From contig CAJTVE010000070.1 of assembly GCA_910579655.1 (NCBI GenBank), positions 1 to 14,003 on the forward strand: a stretch of DNA of 14,003 bases. Direction: 5' to 3'. Source of the stretch: an uncultured Allobaculum sp. (GTDB lineage Bacteria; Bacillota_I; Bacilli_A; Erysipelotrichales; Erysipelotrichaceae). The notes beneath the pieces were generated by a model that saw nothing but the letters and a program-made list of their open reading frames with translations, did no database searches and was not told the origin of the DNA. Of the stretch, positions 8,901-14,003 are shown in pieces; within the stretch, counting starts at the first letter, position 1, and each line of letters opens with the position of its first letter. The position numbers and the translations under genes were made by a program.

Positions 8901-9493
8901 AGATCTTTGTATTTTTCTGTATCGAAAACTTCGATCTTGTCTACTTCATGGGAAGTTCTGAATCCATCAAAGAAGTGCAGGAATGGTACATGTGCTTTGA
9001 TCGCTGCAAGGTGAGCGACACCAGCAAGGTCCATAACTTCCTGTACGGAGTGGGATGCGAGCATTGGGATACCAGTCTGACGGACAGCATAAACGTCGGA
9101 GTGGTCACCGAAGATGTTCAGAGAACGGCTGGCAAGAGATCTTGCAGCAACATGCAGTACAACTGGAAGGTTTTCACCAACCCATTTGTAGATGTTTGGG
9201 ATCATCAGCAGCAGACCCTGGGATGCTGTAAAGGTTGTTGGCAGGACACCAGCCTGTGCAGCACCATGGACAGCACCAGAAGCACCAGCTTCAGACTGCA
9301 GTTCAGCGATCTTCACGATTTCGCCGAAAGCATTCTTGCGGCCCTGAGTTGCCCAGGTATCCATGACTTCAGCCATCGGGGAAGATGGAGTGATTGGGTA
9401 AATACAGCTCATGTCTGTTAACGCATAGGCATTATGAGCAGCAGCAGTATTACCATCCATGGACTGGAAAGTTTTTGTTGCGTTTTCTACCAT
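5960..9493 (-). CDS. nifJ: Pyruvate:ferredoxin (flavodoxin) oxidoreductase, single-chain
   Basis: This cytoplasmic enzyme converts pyruvate and coenzyme A to acetyl-CoA and CO2 and reduces ferredoxin or flavodoxin. At 1177 residues it has the full length of homodimeric PFOR. The pyruvate-domain motif YPITPSSPM is at 32-40 and RSLASRSLNIFGDHSD near 115-130. Two ferredoxin-type clusters are formed by C695, C698, C701, C705 and C751, C754, C757, C761. The proximal cluster cysteines fit C820, C823, C848 and C1077. The thiamine diphosphate motif runs from G968-D969-G970 to N1002. No residue of these motifs is missing. The start follows AAAGGAGG by 11 bases. It is transcribed alone, with its own promoter candidate and terminator; no ferredoxin, hydrogenase or phosphotransacetylase gene adjoins it. 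In anaerobic Bacillota this enzyme usually supplies acetyl-CoA for ATP formation and electrons for hydrogenase; a nitrogen-fixation role is not implied by the gene symbol. Confidence 0.98.
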   Translation of the reverse strand: MVENATKTFQSMDGNTAAAHNAYALTDMSCIYPITPSSPMAEVMDTWATQGRKNAFGEIVKIAELQSEAGASGAVHGAAQAGVLPTTFTASQGLLLMIPNIYKWVGENLPVVLHVAARSLASRSLNIFGDHSDVYAVRQTGIPMLASHSVQEVMDLAGVAHLAAIKAHVPFLHFFDGFRTSHEVDKIEVFDTEKYKDLIDYEALAEFKKNAMQPHTNPVTRGANENDDIFFQGVEARNKHYEAVPEIVNDYMAKISEITGREYKPFTYYGAPDAENIIIAMGSVTETAKETIDELNKNGEKVGMIKVHLFRPFSTKYLLDVLPETVKKIAVLDRSKEGGALGEPLYLDVVAALRDKDLQIIGGRYGLGSHDTAPKHIKAVFDHLKGDELKNQFTIGIEDDVTNTSLPADDSFVIDDGKTTECLFWGLGSDGTVSANKSSIKIIGDNTDMYAQGYYAYDSKKAGGVTRSHLRFGSEPIHKTYYINNADFISVSLDSYMFKYDLANNLKKGGTFLLNTSFDKDEIVKHMPNRLKKELADKEAKFYIIDANKIADQIGMGRRTNTILQSAFFALNPQILPYDEAVDLMKKAAKKSYGKKGDDIVQLNYKAIDMGKDGLVEVEVDKDWSNLPVSELRKPTGNAYWDEYAARINGLEGYNMPVSAFTKHGVLDGTMQNNAAFNEKRTIAVHVPEWDPENCIQCGFCSFVCPHATIRTFALTPEEVEKAPMEFATLPLMGKKDSDLRWRVQVSPTNCVGCGLCVSECPGKKGQKALKMVDVNSQLYLDPLADYLFKETEYKSDLFPKSTIKGSQLQMPYFEVPGSCPGCGETPYYRLASQLFGKDMQIANATGCSSIYCGANPSTPFVKDKDGNGTAWANSLFEDNAEYGYGMALANNLNKSKILKIMEDNLDKVAPELKEKMEAYIAAGNDRDKQRELEPEIKRLVAEADYDEDVKTLAGYDLVDKSNWIVGGDGWAYDIGYGGLDHVLANNVNVNVLVLDTEVYSNTGGQSSKSSQRSSIAKFAAGGKTTAKKDLGQIAMTYGHVYVASVCMGADKNQTLKAFREAEAYDGPSLIIAYAPCAEHGIKGGLGNHQQVQREAVECGYVDLYRYNPDNKEQPLTIDNKKEPDYSKMKDFMLKEARYAQLVKLKGKEESDAMFEKAAADAKKRRDRLKAIEKEGL

Positions 9494-9537
9494 GTAGAAT
9501 AGTTCCTCCTTTGAATTTTGAACCTACATTCGGATTC

Positions 9538-9566
9538 ATTATATTCGGATTACATAGGGTTTGAAA
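9538..9566 (-). promoter_or_regulatory. Candidate proximal promoter of the PFOR gene
   Basis: On the - strand a perfect TATAAT (9543-9538) lies 17 bases after TTTCAA (9566-9561). The -10 is ideal and the -35 weak, which suits an activator-assisted promoter. The predicted transcript would start near 9531 and have a leader of about 40 bases. The 9-mer ATTCGGATT occurs at 9528-9536 and 9543-9551, flanking the -10 element, and could be an operator. Confidence 0.5.
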
Positions 9567-9798
9567 GAGATTTATTGCCCGTGGAAGCGTTTGCACGGTT
9601 AGTTTCAAATAACTTGAATGCCATTTTTACCAAACGCACCCCTTCTGACCGAATGAGTTTGAAACCACTTAACATCCCGGGCAATCCACAAAAAAGTTCC
9701 AAATCTAACCATTTTTAATCTGCTCTTTTGAACAGATGATTTTTCTGGACTCTGAATGTCACGAAGTTTCCGAAGCAGAATCAATTTCACGCGACACC

Positions 9799-9826
9799 AT
9801 TATCCTCCTGATCGGATAATTTCCAA
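9799..9826 (-). promoter_or_regulatory. Weak candidate distal promoter upstream of PFOR
   Basis: On the - strand TTGGAA (9826-9821) and GATAAT (9804-9799) are 16 bases apart. If used it would give a leader of about 300 bases. The same bases also contain AGGAGG followed closely by a 13-codon frame, so the match may be accidental. Confidence 0.2.
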
Positions 9827-10701
9827 AGTCAAAGTAAATTAATCAGGCAATTTTCTTTTCCTTTGCGTCCTTTCTGCTTAGAATTTCCCATTCTTTTCTT
9901 GTTGAAAATACAATTCTCTCTTATGCGCAGACGTTGTGAAGTTTCATAAAGAATTCAGTCAGCCTGAATTTGAATCTTCTCTCTTTTTGCGTTTTCTTTT
10001 TCGTTGCAGTTTGTTTACACGCGCTTTTCTATCTCTTTCAGAAGTCGAAAATTTATACAGTTTTTCTTTACCTCTGCGCTCCACTCTCATTCTGTCTGTC
10101 TACTCTCTGCCTGCCTCTTTCTCTTTCTTTTCTCTTTCCACTGCCTTCTTCTGACTGTCTTGAGCCCCTTGCAGCCATCTTCTCAATCGCTTTCTTCTTT
10201 TGCGTCTTCCTTCTTCCCTGTCTTCCTTCTTCTTTCAGTGCTGTCATCGGCTCTTTCTGCCTCGAAAGAACACCTGGTCTGCATTGGTCTGCATGAGCAA
10301 ACATGGCCCATGAGAAGATCAATCCAGAACCACATCCAAAGAAGGTCTGCCCAGAAAATCAAAACCATCCGGATCATGCGAAAAATCTGAAGTCCATTCG
10401 GGGAATCAGGCCCAATTCTTCCAATTTTTCCGACTGACTTTATTAAATCCCATCGGACAGATAGAATTTGAAAGGTTGAAAGAGAGTTTGCGTCGATTTC
10501 TCTTTCGTTTCCATTTCCCGCTCCGGATTCTTCGGCTCTTTGATCAGCCCCGTCTAGTTCTTGCCAAACGCACCAAGCCACCCCATCCGGCGTGAAATCG
10601 AACCATAAAGCCTTTAAGTTTTGAACTGAAATTCTTACTCCAATTTCGTTGAATATCCCTTACAGTCATCCATTGAAACCATATCCAAAGGAGATCTCAT
10701 T

Positions 10702-12012
10702 ATGGCTAAACCCAACCCGAACACCGAAAAACAGCGCGAACTCCTGTATGAAAAACTACAAGACATCCGCGCCAAAAAATCTGATGAAGAATCCAAACAG
10801 GCTTTGAATGAAGCTGTTGAACTCTTATTAACGACCTCGCTGATTTTGCCAGTGGCTTCCAATCCAGAAATCCAGGCCGGCAATCCCGACCTTCCTGAAG
10901 GCGAAGACAAAAAGGTTCCAAAGCTTTCTCCCTTTACTGTGACCAACCAGAAAGGCTTCCAGCTCTTCCCTTTCTTTACCAGTGTTGATCTGATGCAGAA
11001 GTTCTTTGACTTCCCTGTTCAGACTTTCCTGAATGTAGACCTGAATGAATATCTGCCTTTACTGAAAAATGCCAAAGGCGTTTCCGGCATGGTGATTAAC
11101 CCCTCTGACCAGGGCAGTTATCCATTCCCGACATCATTTTTAGACGCTCTCTATCAAAGAAGCATTACCCCACAGGCTGAACAGACAAAGACTGAAGCTG
11201 CTCCAAAAGCAAAACCAGAAGCAACACCGAAAACGGCCAAATCCAAAACTGAAGAAGACTTTGATCATCCAGAAAAACTCCAGAAAGTTTTGGCTGACTT
11301 TCGCAAGATTCAGGACCAGGATTCCTATCTCAAAGCCGCTGCTGCTTTGATGAATTCTGCTGTTTTTGTTCCCGTTTACCCGCCTGAAGAGAACCAGAAA
11401 CCAGCCCCCGACCAGAAGCAGCAGCTCAAGCCAATGCTTGTTTCCGGCAAAGGCAAAGACGAGAAACTTTTCGTCTTCTTTACTGACTACAAGCAGCTGA
11501 CTGATTTCACCAAAAATGCACCGGTCATGCCGCTGAAAATGAAATTCCAGGATCTGATTCCAATGCTCGAAAGCACAATGAAAACCCTGCGTGGTTTCGT
11601 CATTGACCCGCTCGGTGTCAACCTGGTCTTTGAAACCCGCTTTATCCAGCAGTTCAAAGAAGCCTATGGCAATCACAGCGGTCTGCAGATGAAAGAGTCC
11701 GGTGATCTGCTTGAAAACCTGCGTGAACCAAAAGAACACAACCAGGAATTAGAAGCAGCCCTGATTACCGGCGGCTTCCATATTCCAGAAATCCGGACTA
11801 TGTATCTCAAAGAGCATATGGATTCCAAAACCGGAAATACCGGCTGGTTTGTTCTGGTTGAAAGTGACAAACACGATCCAGAACTGTTCAGCCAGCTGGC
11901 AAAAACGCTTGGTAAAACCGCCGGAAACCGTGAAGTCGGCTTCATGTTCGTCAATCGCCAGCAAGCCCAGCACTACGCCAAAGACAGCGTGCCTATCTAC
12001 TCCCGTATGTAA
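10702..12012 (+). CDS. SseB-family protein with two N-terminal-type modules and a C-terminal-type module
   Basis: The 436-residue product has no signal peptide or transmembrane helix. Residues about 33-150 and 207-318 are two copies of an SseB N-terminal-like domain: each has a helix leading to a strand (LTTSLILPVAS; MNSAVFVPVYP), a central strand (FQLFPFFTS; EKLFVFFTD), a helix plus loop (VDLNEYLPLL; MKFQDLIPML) and a final strand (GVSGMVINP; TLRGFVIDP). An Ala/Lys/Glu/Pro-rich linker (about 154-190) joins them. Residues about 350-436 resemble the SseB C-terminal domain and end PIYSRM. Plain SseB-type proteins are about 250 residues, so the duplicated first module is notable. The start follows AAAGGAG (10687-10693) by eight bases. 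The gene stands alone with its own terminator. SseB was named for enhanced serine sensitivity in E. coli and its biochemical role is unclear; I infer none here. Confidence 0.8.
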   Translation: MAKPNPNTEKQRELLYEKLQDIRAKKSDEESKQALNEAVELLLTTSLILPVASNPEIQAGNPDLPEGEDKKVPKLSPFTVTNQKGFQLFPFFTSVDLMQKFFDFPVQTFLNVDLNEYLPLLKNAKGVSGMVINPSDQGSYPFPTSFLDALYQRSITPQAEQTKTEAAPKAKPEATPKTAKSKTEEDFDHPEKLQKVLADFRKIQDQDSYLKAAAALMNSAVFVPVYPPEENQKPAPDQKQQLKPMLVSGKGKDEKLFVFFTDYKQLTDFTKNAPVMPLKMKFQDLIPMLESTMKTLRGFVIDPLGVNLVFETRFIQQFKEAYGNHSGLQMKESGDLLENLREPKEHNQELEAALITGGFHIPEIRTMYLKEHMDSKTGNTGWFVLVESDKHDPELFSQLAKTLGKTAGNREVGFMFVNRQQAQHYAKDSVPIYSRM

Positions 12013-12027
12013 TCTCCAAATCAATCA

Positions 12028-12071
12028 ACACGAAATCGAAAGGCGAAAACCTTTTCGATTTCGTGTTTTTT
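12028..12071 (+). terminator. Rho-independent terminator of the SseB-like gene
   Basis: ACACGAAATCGAAAGG (12028-12043) pairs with CCTTTTCGATTTCGTGT (12050-12066) with one bulge around a loop of about six bases. Six T residues follow (12066-12071). It begins 15 bases after the stop codon. Read on the other strand it has no T tract, so it is not an evident terminator for the convergent hipA-like gene. Confidence 0.88.
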
Positions 12072-12161
12072 GTTTGCCTGGACATAACGCGATTCGCTTG
12101 TCTCGAAGACTTTCTCAGAAAAATCATGGAATGACAGTTCTTTGATTGCGCAGGTCTATTT

Positions 12162-13430
12162 TTAGCTGGCCATAACCTGAGCGGCTCGATAAAAAGCAGG
12201 TTCCATTTTTTTGATCTGCTGCTCGGTCAAACCATTCGTATACGCGATTCTCTTCCAGTTTGCGGCAACGGTTTGACATGTTTCCTGAATGCTCCTGCTG
12301 GCCCACTCTTGGTCAAGATCAGCATATCGGGCAAATTCAAGCAGGTTTTCGATCGTATAGTCCGGATTGTTTGGAGTGATGCAAAGCGAACTCTCATGAC
12401 CTTCCAGACTTGGATTGACATCATACATTGGCGAAAGCGTCCAGCCCTGTTTCTCGAGAAGAAAGCCATGGTTACGAAGATGGTCATCTGTATTGTTGAC
12501 CGCAAACGAAAAGACCATCCGCCAAAACAGCTCCTTAATGTCATCTCTAGGCATGGATCCATGACTGCGCAAAAAGTTAACCAGATCCAGATAGCCAGCC
12601 TCGTCATCCTGATTCTCCCATTGCCCCAGCAAGCCCATCGCACTGACAAAATGAATTCTTTTTAGGCCCTGGCGATCAAATCGCTTCGTTAAAAAGATAC
12701 TTTGATCCGGAGAAAGTGAAGAGACCAAGAGCTTTACTTCAGGGACCTGAATCTGGCAAAGCAAAGCCAGGTCCACCATTGTTTTCTCCCAGGCACCCCT
12801 ATTGGTTTTATCCTGAACGGATGGAAACTTTGCGATCCAAAGATATCCATCCTCATCTCTCACGTTGACTTTGGGTCTGGCCCCACCCAGCGAATACCCC
12901 AGCCAGATCAGTTCTAAAAGTCCAGGATCATTCTCTTGCATTTGGAAGAATCGAACTATGCTCTCCAGCCGGGAAAGATCTGCAACAGATGGAATTTTGA
13001 AGCCCCGCTCATCCGGGCCCAGAAAAGTCTTTCCATTATCTTCCGAAAACCGAAAGGCTCCCATCCGCGTAAAATCAGCGACTCCAAGAAGAAAATCGCT
13101 TTCCAGAAGTCTTGGCACCAGACCGTTTTCCTTTTCAGCTTTCAGCTCTTCTCTTCGTTTGAGCAATGCCCTCCCCCAGTGATCTGGAACAGAATCCAGA
13201 AAAACATCCACCGCATGAAAAGAATCCAAAGACTGTTTTCCAGAAAACCATTCAAGCTGCGGATTGAGGCAAAAACTCCAGGGATGCTTAAGCAAGTCCT
13301 GGGAATATTCAAAGAAATACTTTTCATGGCCATGGCTGGATTCAATCGACAGGCTGCCAACCAGAATGGGTTTGCAGAGATTTGCGTCGAAATAAACCTG
13401 GACAATTCGCTTCCTGACTTTTTTCTTCAT
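12162..13430 (-). CDS. hipA: HipA-family Ser/Thr kinase toxin
   Basis: The 422-residue product is a HipA-type kinase, the toxin of a type II pair; E. coli HipA phosphorylates glutamyl-tRNA synthetase and induces dormancy, but the target here is unknown. An N-terminal HipA subdomain (about 8-115) precedes the kinase core. The P-loop segment SLGGARPK (180-187) places S180 at the position of the autophosphorylated Ser150 of E. coli HipA. Other kinase motifs are AKF (200-202), LTKRFDR (247-253), the catalytic loop NNTDDHLRNHGF (312-323) with D315 or D316, and SPMYDVNP (333-340) with metal-binding D337. All appear intact, so an active kinase is expected. The ATG at 13430 overlaps the stop of the antitoxin gene by one base (TGATG); a GTG directly before it at 13433 is an alternative start. 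No strong ribosome binding site is seen, so translation is probably coupled. No clear terminator follows. Confidence 0.92.
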   Translation of the reverse strand: MKKKVRKRIVQVYFDANLCKPILVGSLSIESSHGHEKYFFEYSQDLLKHPWSFCLNPQLEWFSGKQSLDSFHAVDVFLDSVPDHWGRALLKRREELKAEKENGLVPRLLESDFLLGVADFTRMGAFRFSEDNGKTFLGPDERGFKIPSVADLSRLESIVRFFQMQENDPGLLELIWLGYSLGGARPKVNVRDEDGYLWIAKFPSVQDKTNRGAWEKTMVDLALLCQIQVPEVKLLVSSLSPDQSIFLTKRFDRQGLKRIHFVSAMGLLGQWENQDDEAGYLDLVNFLRSHGSMPRDDIKELFWRMVFSFAVNNTDDHLRNHGFLLEKQGWTLSPMYDVNPSLEGHESSLCITPNNPDYTIENLLEFARYADLDQEWASRSIQETCQTVAANWKRIAYTNGLTEQQIKKMEPAFYRAAQVMAS

Positions 13431-13744
13431 CACTTTCGGCTGGCCCGCTTTCTTTGATCCAGTTTGGCATCCTGCAAAAAATGGCCAAGTTCATCTTCTT
13501 GAGCCACTTTCAAAAGATCTTTATCCAGCCCGTTGATGGCATGCAGGACAGCTGCATAGGCCCCCATAGAGACAGACGGACTTCCCTTCTCAATTGCCCA
13601 GATTGTGGTTCGGCTCACACCAGAACGTTGGGCGATAAGTTCCACTGAAAAATTCCTCCGCAGCCTGGCCAGACGAATCTGGTCGCCCATTGTCTGCAAA
13701 ATCTTCAATTGCTTTGGCAAAAGTTTAACAGCTTTTTGTGGCAT
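13430..13744 (-). CDS. hipB: HipB-like XRE-family antitoxin and repressor
   Basis: The 104-residue product contains an XRE (Cro/C1-type) helix-turn-helix at about residues 20-76, with recognition region AQRSGVSRTTIWAIEKG (38-54). In HipBA systems the HipB dimer binds the operator and holds HipA inactive, and a charged C-terminal tail contributes to instability or contact; here the tail ends in a basic stretch (DQRKRASRK). The start at 13744 follows AGGAG by seven to eight bases; the frame is open to 13807 but that part covers the promoter and operator region. Its stop overlaps the hipA-like start, the usual antitoxin-first order. A palindrome at 13760-13775, just upstream of the ribosome binding site, is a likely autoregulatory site. 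Confidence 0.9.
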   Translation of the reverse strand: MPQKAVKLLPKQLKILQTMGDQIRLARLRRNFSVELIAQRSGVSRTTIWAIEKGSPSVSMGAYAAVLHAINGLDKDLLKVAQEDELGHFLQDAKLDQRKRASRK

Positions 13745-13759
13745 ATGAATTCTCCTAAC

Positions 13760-13775
13760 GTTTAAATATATAAAC
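13760..13775 (-). promoter_or_regulatory. Palindromic operator candidate of the hipBA pair
   Basis: GTTTA (13760-13764) and TAAAC (13771-13775) form an inverted repeat around six AT bases, and the centre is itself almost symmetrical. On the - strand a TATTAT (13781-13776) sits directly upstream and could be the -10 element, although no good -35 is found. A repressor bound here would cover the transcription start, as expected for HipB autoregulation. Confidence 0.5.
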
Positions 13776-13849
13776 ATAATAGGGGTTTCGTTCATATATT
13801 CACACATTATCCCCCAACGAATGAATTGAGATTCCTTGAGTCTGCTAAC

Positions 13850-13908
13850 AAAAAAAGCGCAAAATCGAAGTTCAGGCGTGTCTGGTTGTATTCGATTTTG
13901 CGTTTTAA
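13850..13908 (-). terminator. Rho-independent terminator, probably for a leftward gene beyond the right edge
   Basis: CGCAAAATCGAA (13858-13869) and TTCGATTTTGCG (13891-13902) pair perfectly over 12 bases around a 21-base loop. On the - strand the stem is followed by C and seven T residues (complement of 13856-13850). On the + strand TTTT follows, so it may work both ways. It also insulates the hipB promoter from leftward read-through. Confidence 0.7.
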
Positions 13909-13962
13909 CTTTGTCTTCCTTTTTGATCTGAGTTTTGCAGGGTTTTAGAATAGATAACCCTA

Positions 13963-13994
13963 ATGCCCACTGGAATCTCTCCAGCGGGCATTTT
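13963..13994 (+). terminator. Hairpin of terminator type at the right edge
   Basis: ATGCCCACTGGA (13963-13974) pairs with TCCAGCGGGCAT (13980-13991) with one mismatch around a five-base loop. It is followed on the + strand by a short TTTT run. A smaller inverted repeat, AGGGTT and AACCCT, sits just before it (about 13939-13960). No + strand gene lies upstream within reach, so its role is unclear; it could be an attenuator-like element for something beyond the window. Confidence 0.45.
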
Positions 13995-14003
13995 AGTCTT
14001 CTG

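Larger units (their letters stand above)
9494..10701. other. 1.2-kb gap between divergent PFOR and SseB-like genes; no convincing gene
   Basis: The stretch contains a PFOR promoter candidate near its left end and a strongly pyrimidine-rich + strand from about 10000 to 10265. Open frames here (for example 9970-10296 + and 10183-10581 -) are products of that skewed composition: their translations are runs of Phe, Ser and Leu, or Lys, Glu and Arg, and they lack good ribosome binding sites. Other items are a 7-bp hairpin (AATTCAG 9952-9958, CTGAATT 9964-9970), a perfect 10-bp tandem duplication (TGGTCTGCAT, 10275-10294), and two copies of CCAAACGCACC (9630-9640 and 10564-10574). A weak promoter-like pair for the SseB-like gene is TTTATT (10439-10444) with TAGAAT (10462-10467). 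A non-coding RNA is possible but not shown. Confidence 0.5.

Noticed and set aside
8570..9421. 283-codon + strand frame
   Set aside because: It is antisense to the well-supported PFOR gene, and its Phe/Cys/Val-rich translation is a by-product of PFOR codon use.
9934..9949. TTGTGAAGTTTCATAA as a Rex-type redox operator
   Set aside because: The half-sites are two bases apart instead of the usual four, one half is imperfect, and it lies over 400 bases from the PFOR start.
9970..10581. Overlapping frames on both strands in the polypyrimidine stretch
   Set aside because: Translations are composition artefacts rich in Phe/Ser/Leu or Lys/Glu/Arg; there is no ribosome binding site or domain pattern.
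11140..11739. 199-codon - strand frame
   Set aside because: Antisense to the SseB-like gene with an Phe-rich translation and no start signals.
12936..13457. 173-codon + strand frame
   Set aside because: Antisense to the hipA-like gene, whose kinase motifs fix the true reading direction.
1..14003. CRISPR array, tRNA or rRNA genes
   Set aside because: No regularly spaced repeat of CRISPR length, no tRNA T-loop pattern with cloverleaf, and no rRNA-like stretch was seen by reading; a covariance search would settle the tRNA question.

Overview
The window looks like chromosomal DNA of an anaerobic low-to-moderate GC Bacillota (Firmicutes), plausibly a gut member of the Erysipelotrichales or a neighbouring group. 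Grounds: strong AAGGAG-type ribosome binding sites, stem-plus-T-tract terminators after most transcription units, a single-chain pyruvate:ferredoxin oxidoreductase as the main pyruvate enzyme, and SseB-type and MacB-type proteins of the kind found in these bacteria. The group assignment is inference; there is no rRNA gene or phylogenetic marker here.

Layout. (1) 407-4567, + strand: a three-gene unit encoding an ABC ATPase of the MacB/LolD type, a secreted membrane-anchored protein with two CARDB-like beta domains, and a MacB/FtsX-type permease. It ends in a strong hairpin terminator (4641-4700). (2) 4701-5217: no assignable gene, only short doubtful ORFs and a 14-bp periodic repeat. (3) 5218-5670, - strand: a 150-residue DNA-binding protein resembling the N-terminal part of IS21-family IstA but with no catalytic core, preceded by a candidate promoter. 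(4) 5960-9493, - strand: a complete 1177-residue pyruvate:ferredoxin oxidoreductase with its own terminator and a candidate promoter. (5) 9494-10701: a 1.2-kb gap between divergent genes, containing a long polypyrimidine stretch and no convincing gene. (6) 10702-12012, + strand: a protein with two SseB-like modules and an SseB C-terminal-like module, followed by a terminator. (7) 12162-13744, - strand: a HipB/HipA-type antitoxin-kinase pair with a palindromic operator candidate. (8) 13745-14003: two hairpins of terminator type, the first oriented for a gene reading in from beyond the right edge.

The genes do not form one pathway. The PFOR makes acetyl-CoA and reduced ferredoxin for anaerobic energy metabolism. 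The ABC unit probably acts at the cell envelope. The HipBA pair and the IstA-like fragment are accessory-type elements. The least explained items are the surface-protein-containing ABC operon, a 9-mer (CAAACGCAC and its complement) that I found only in three intergenic regions upstream of unrelated genes, and the 1.2-kb gap. No CRISPR array, tRNA, rRNA or intact mobile element was seen. I did not find a clearly new multi-gene system.
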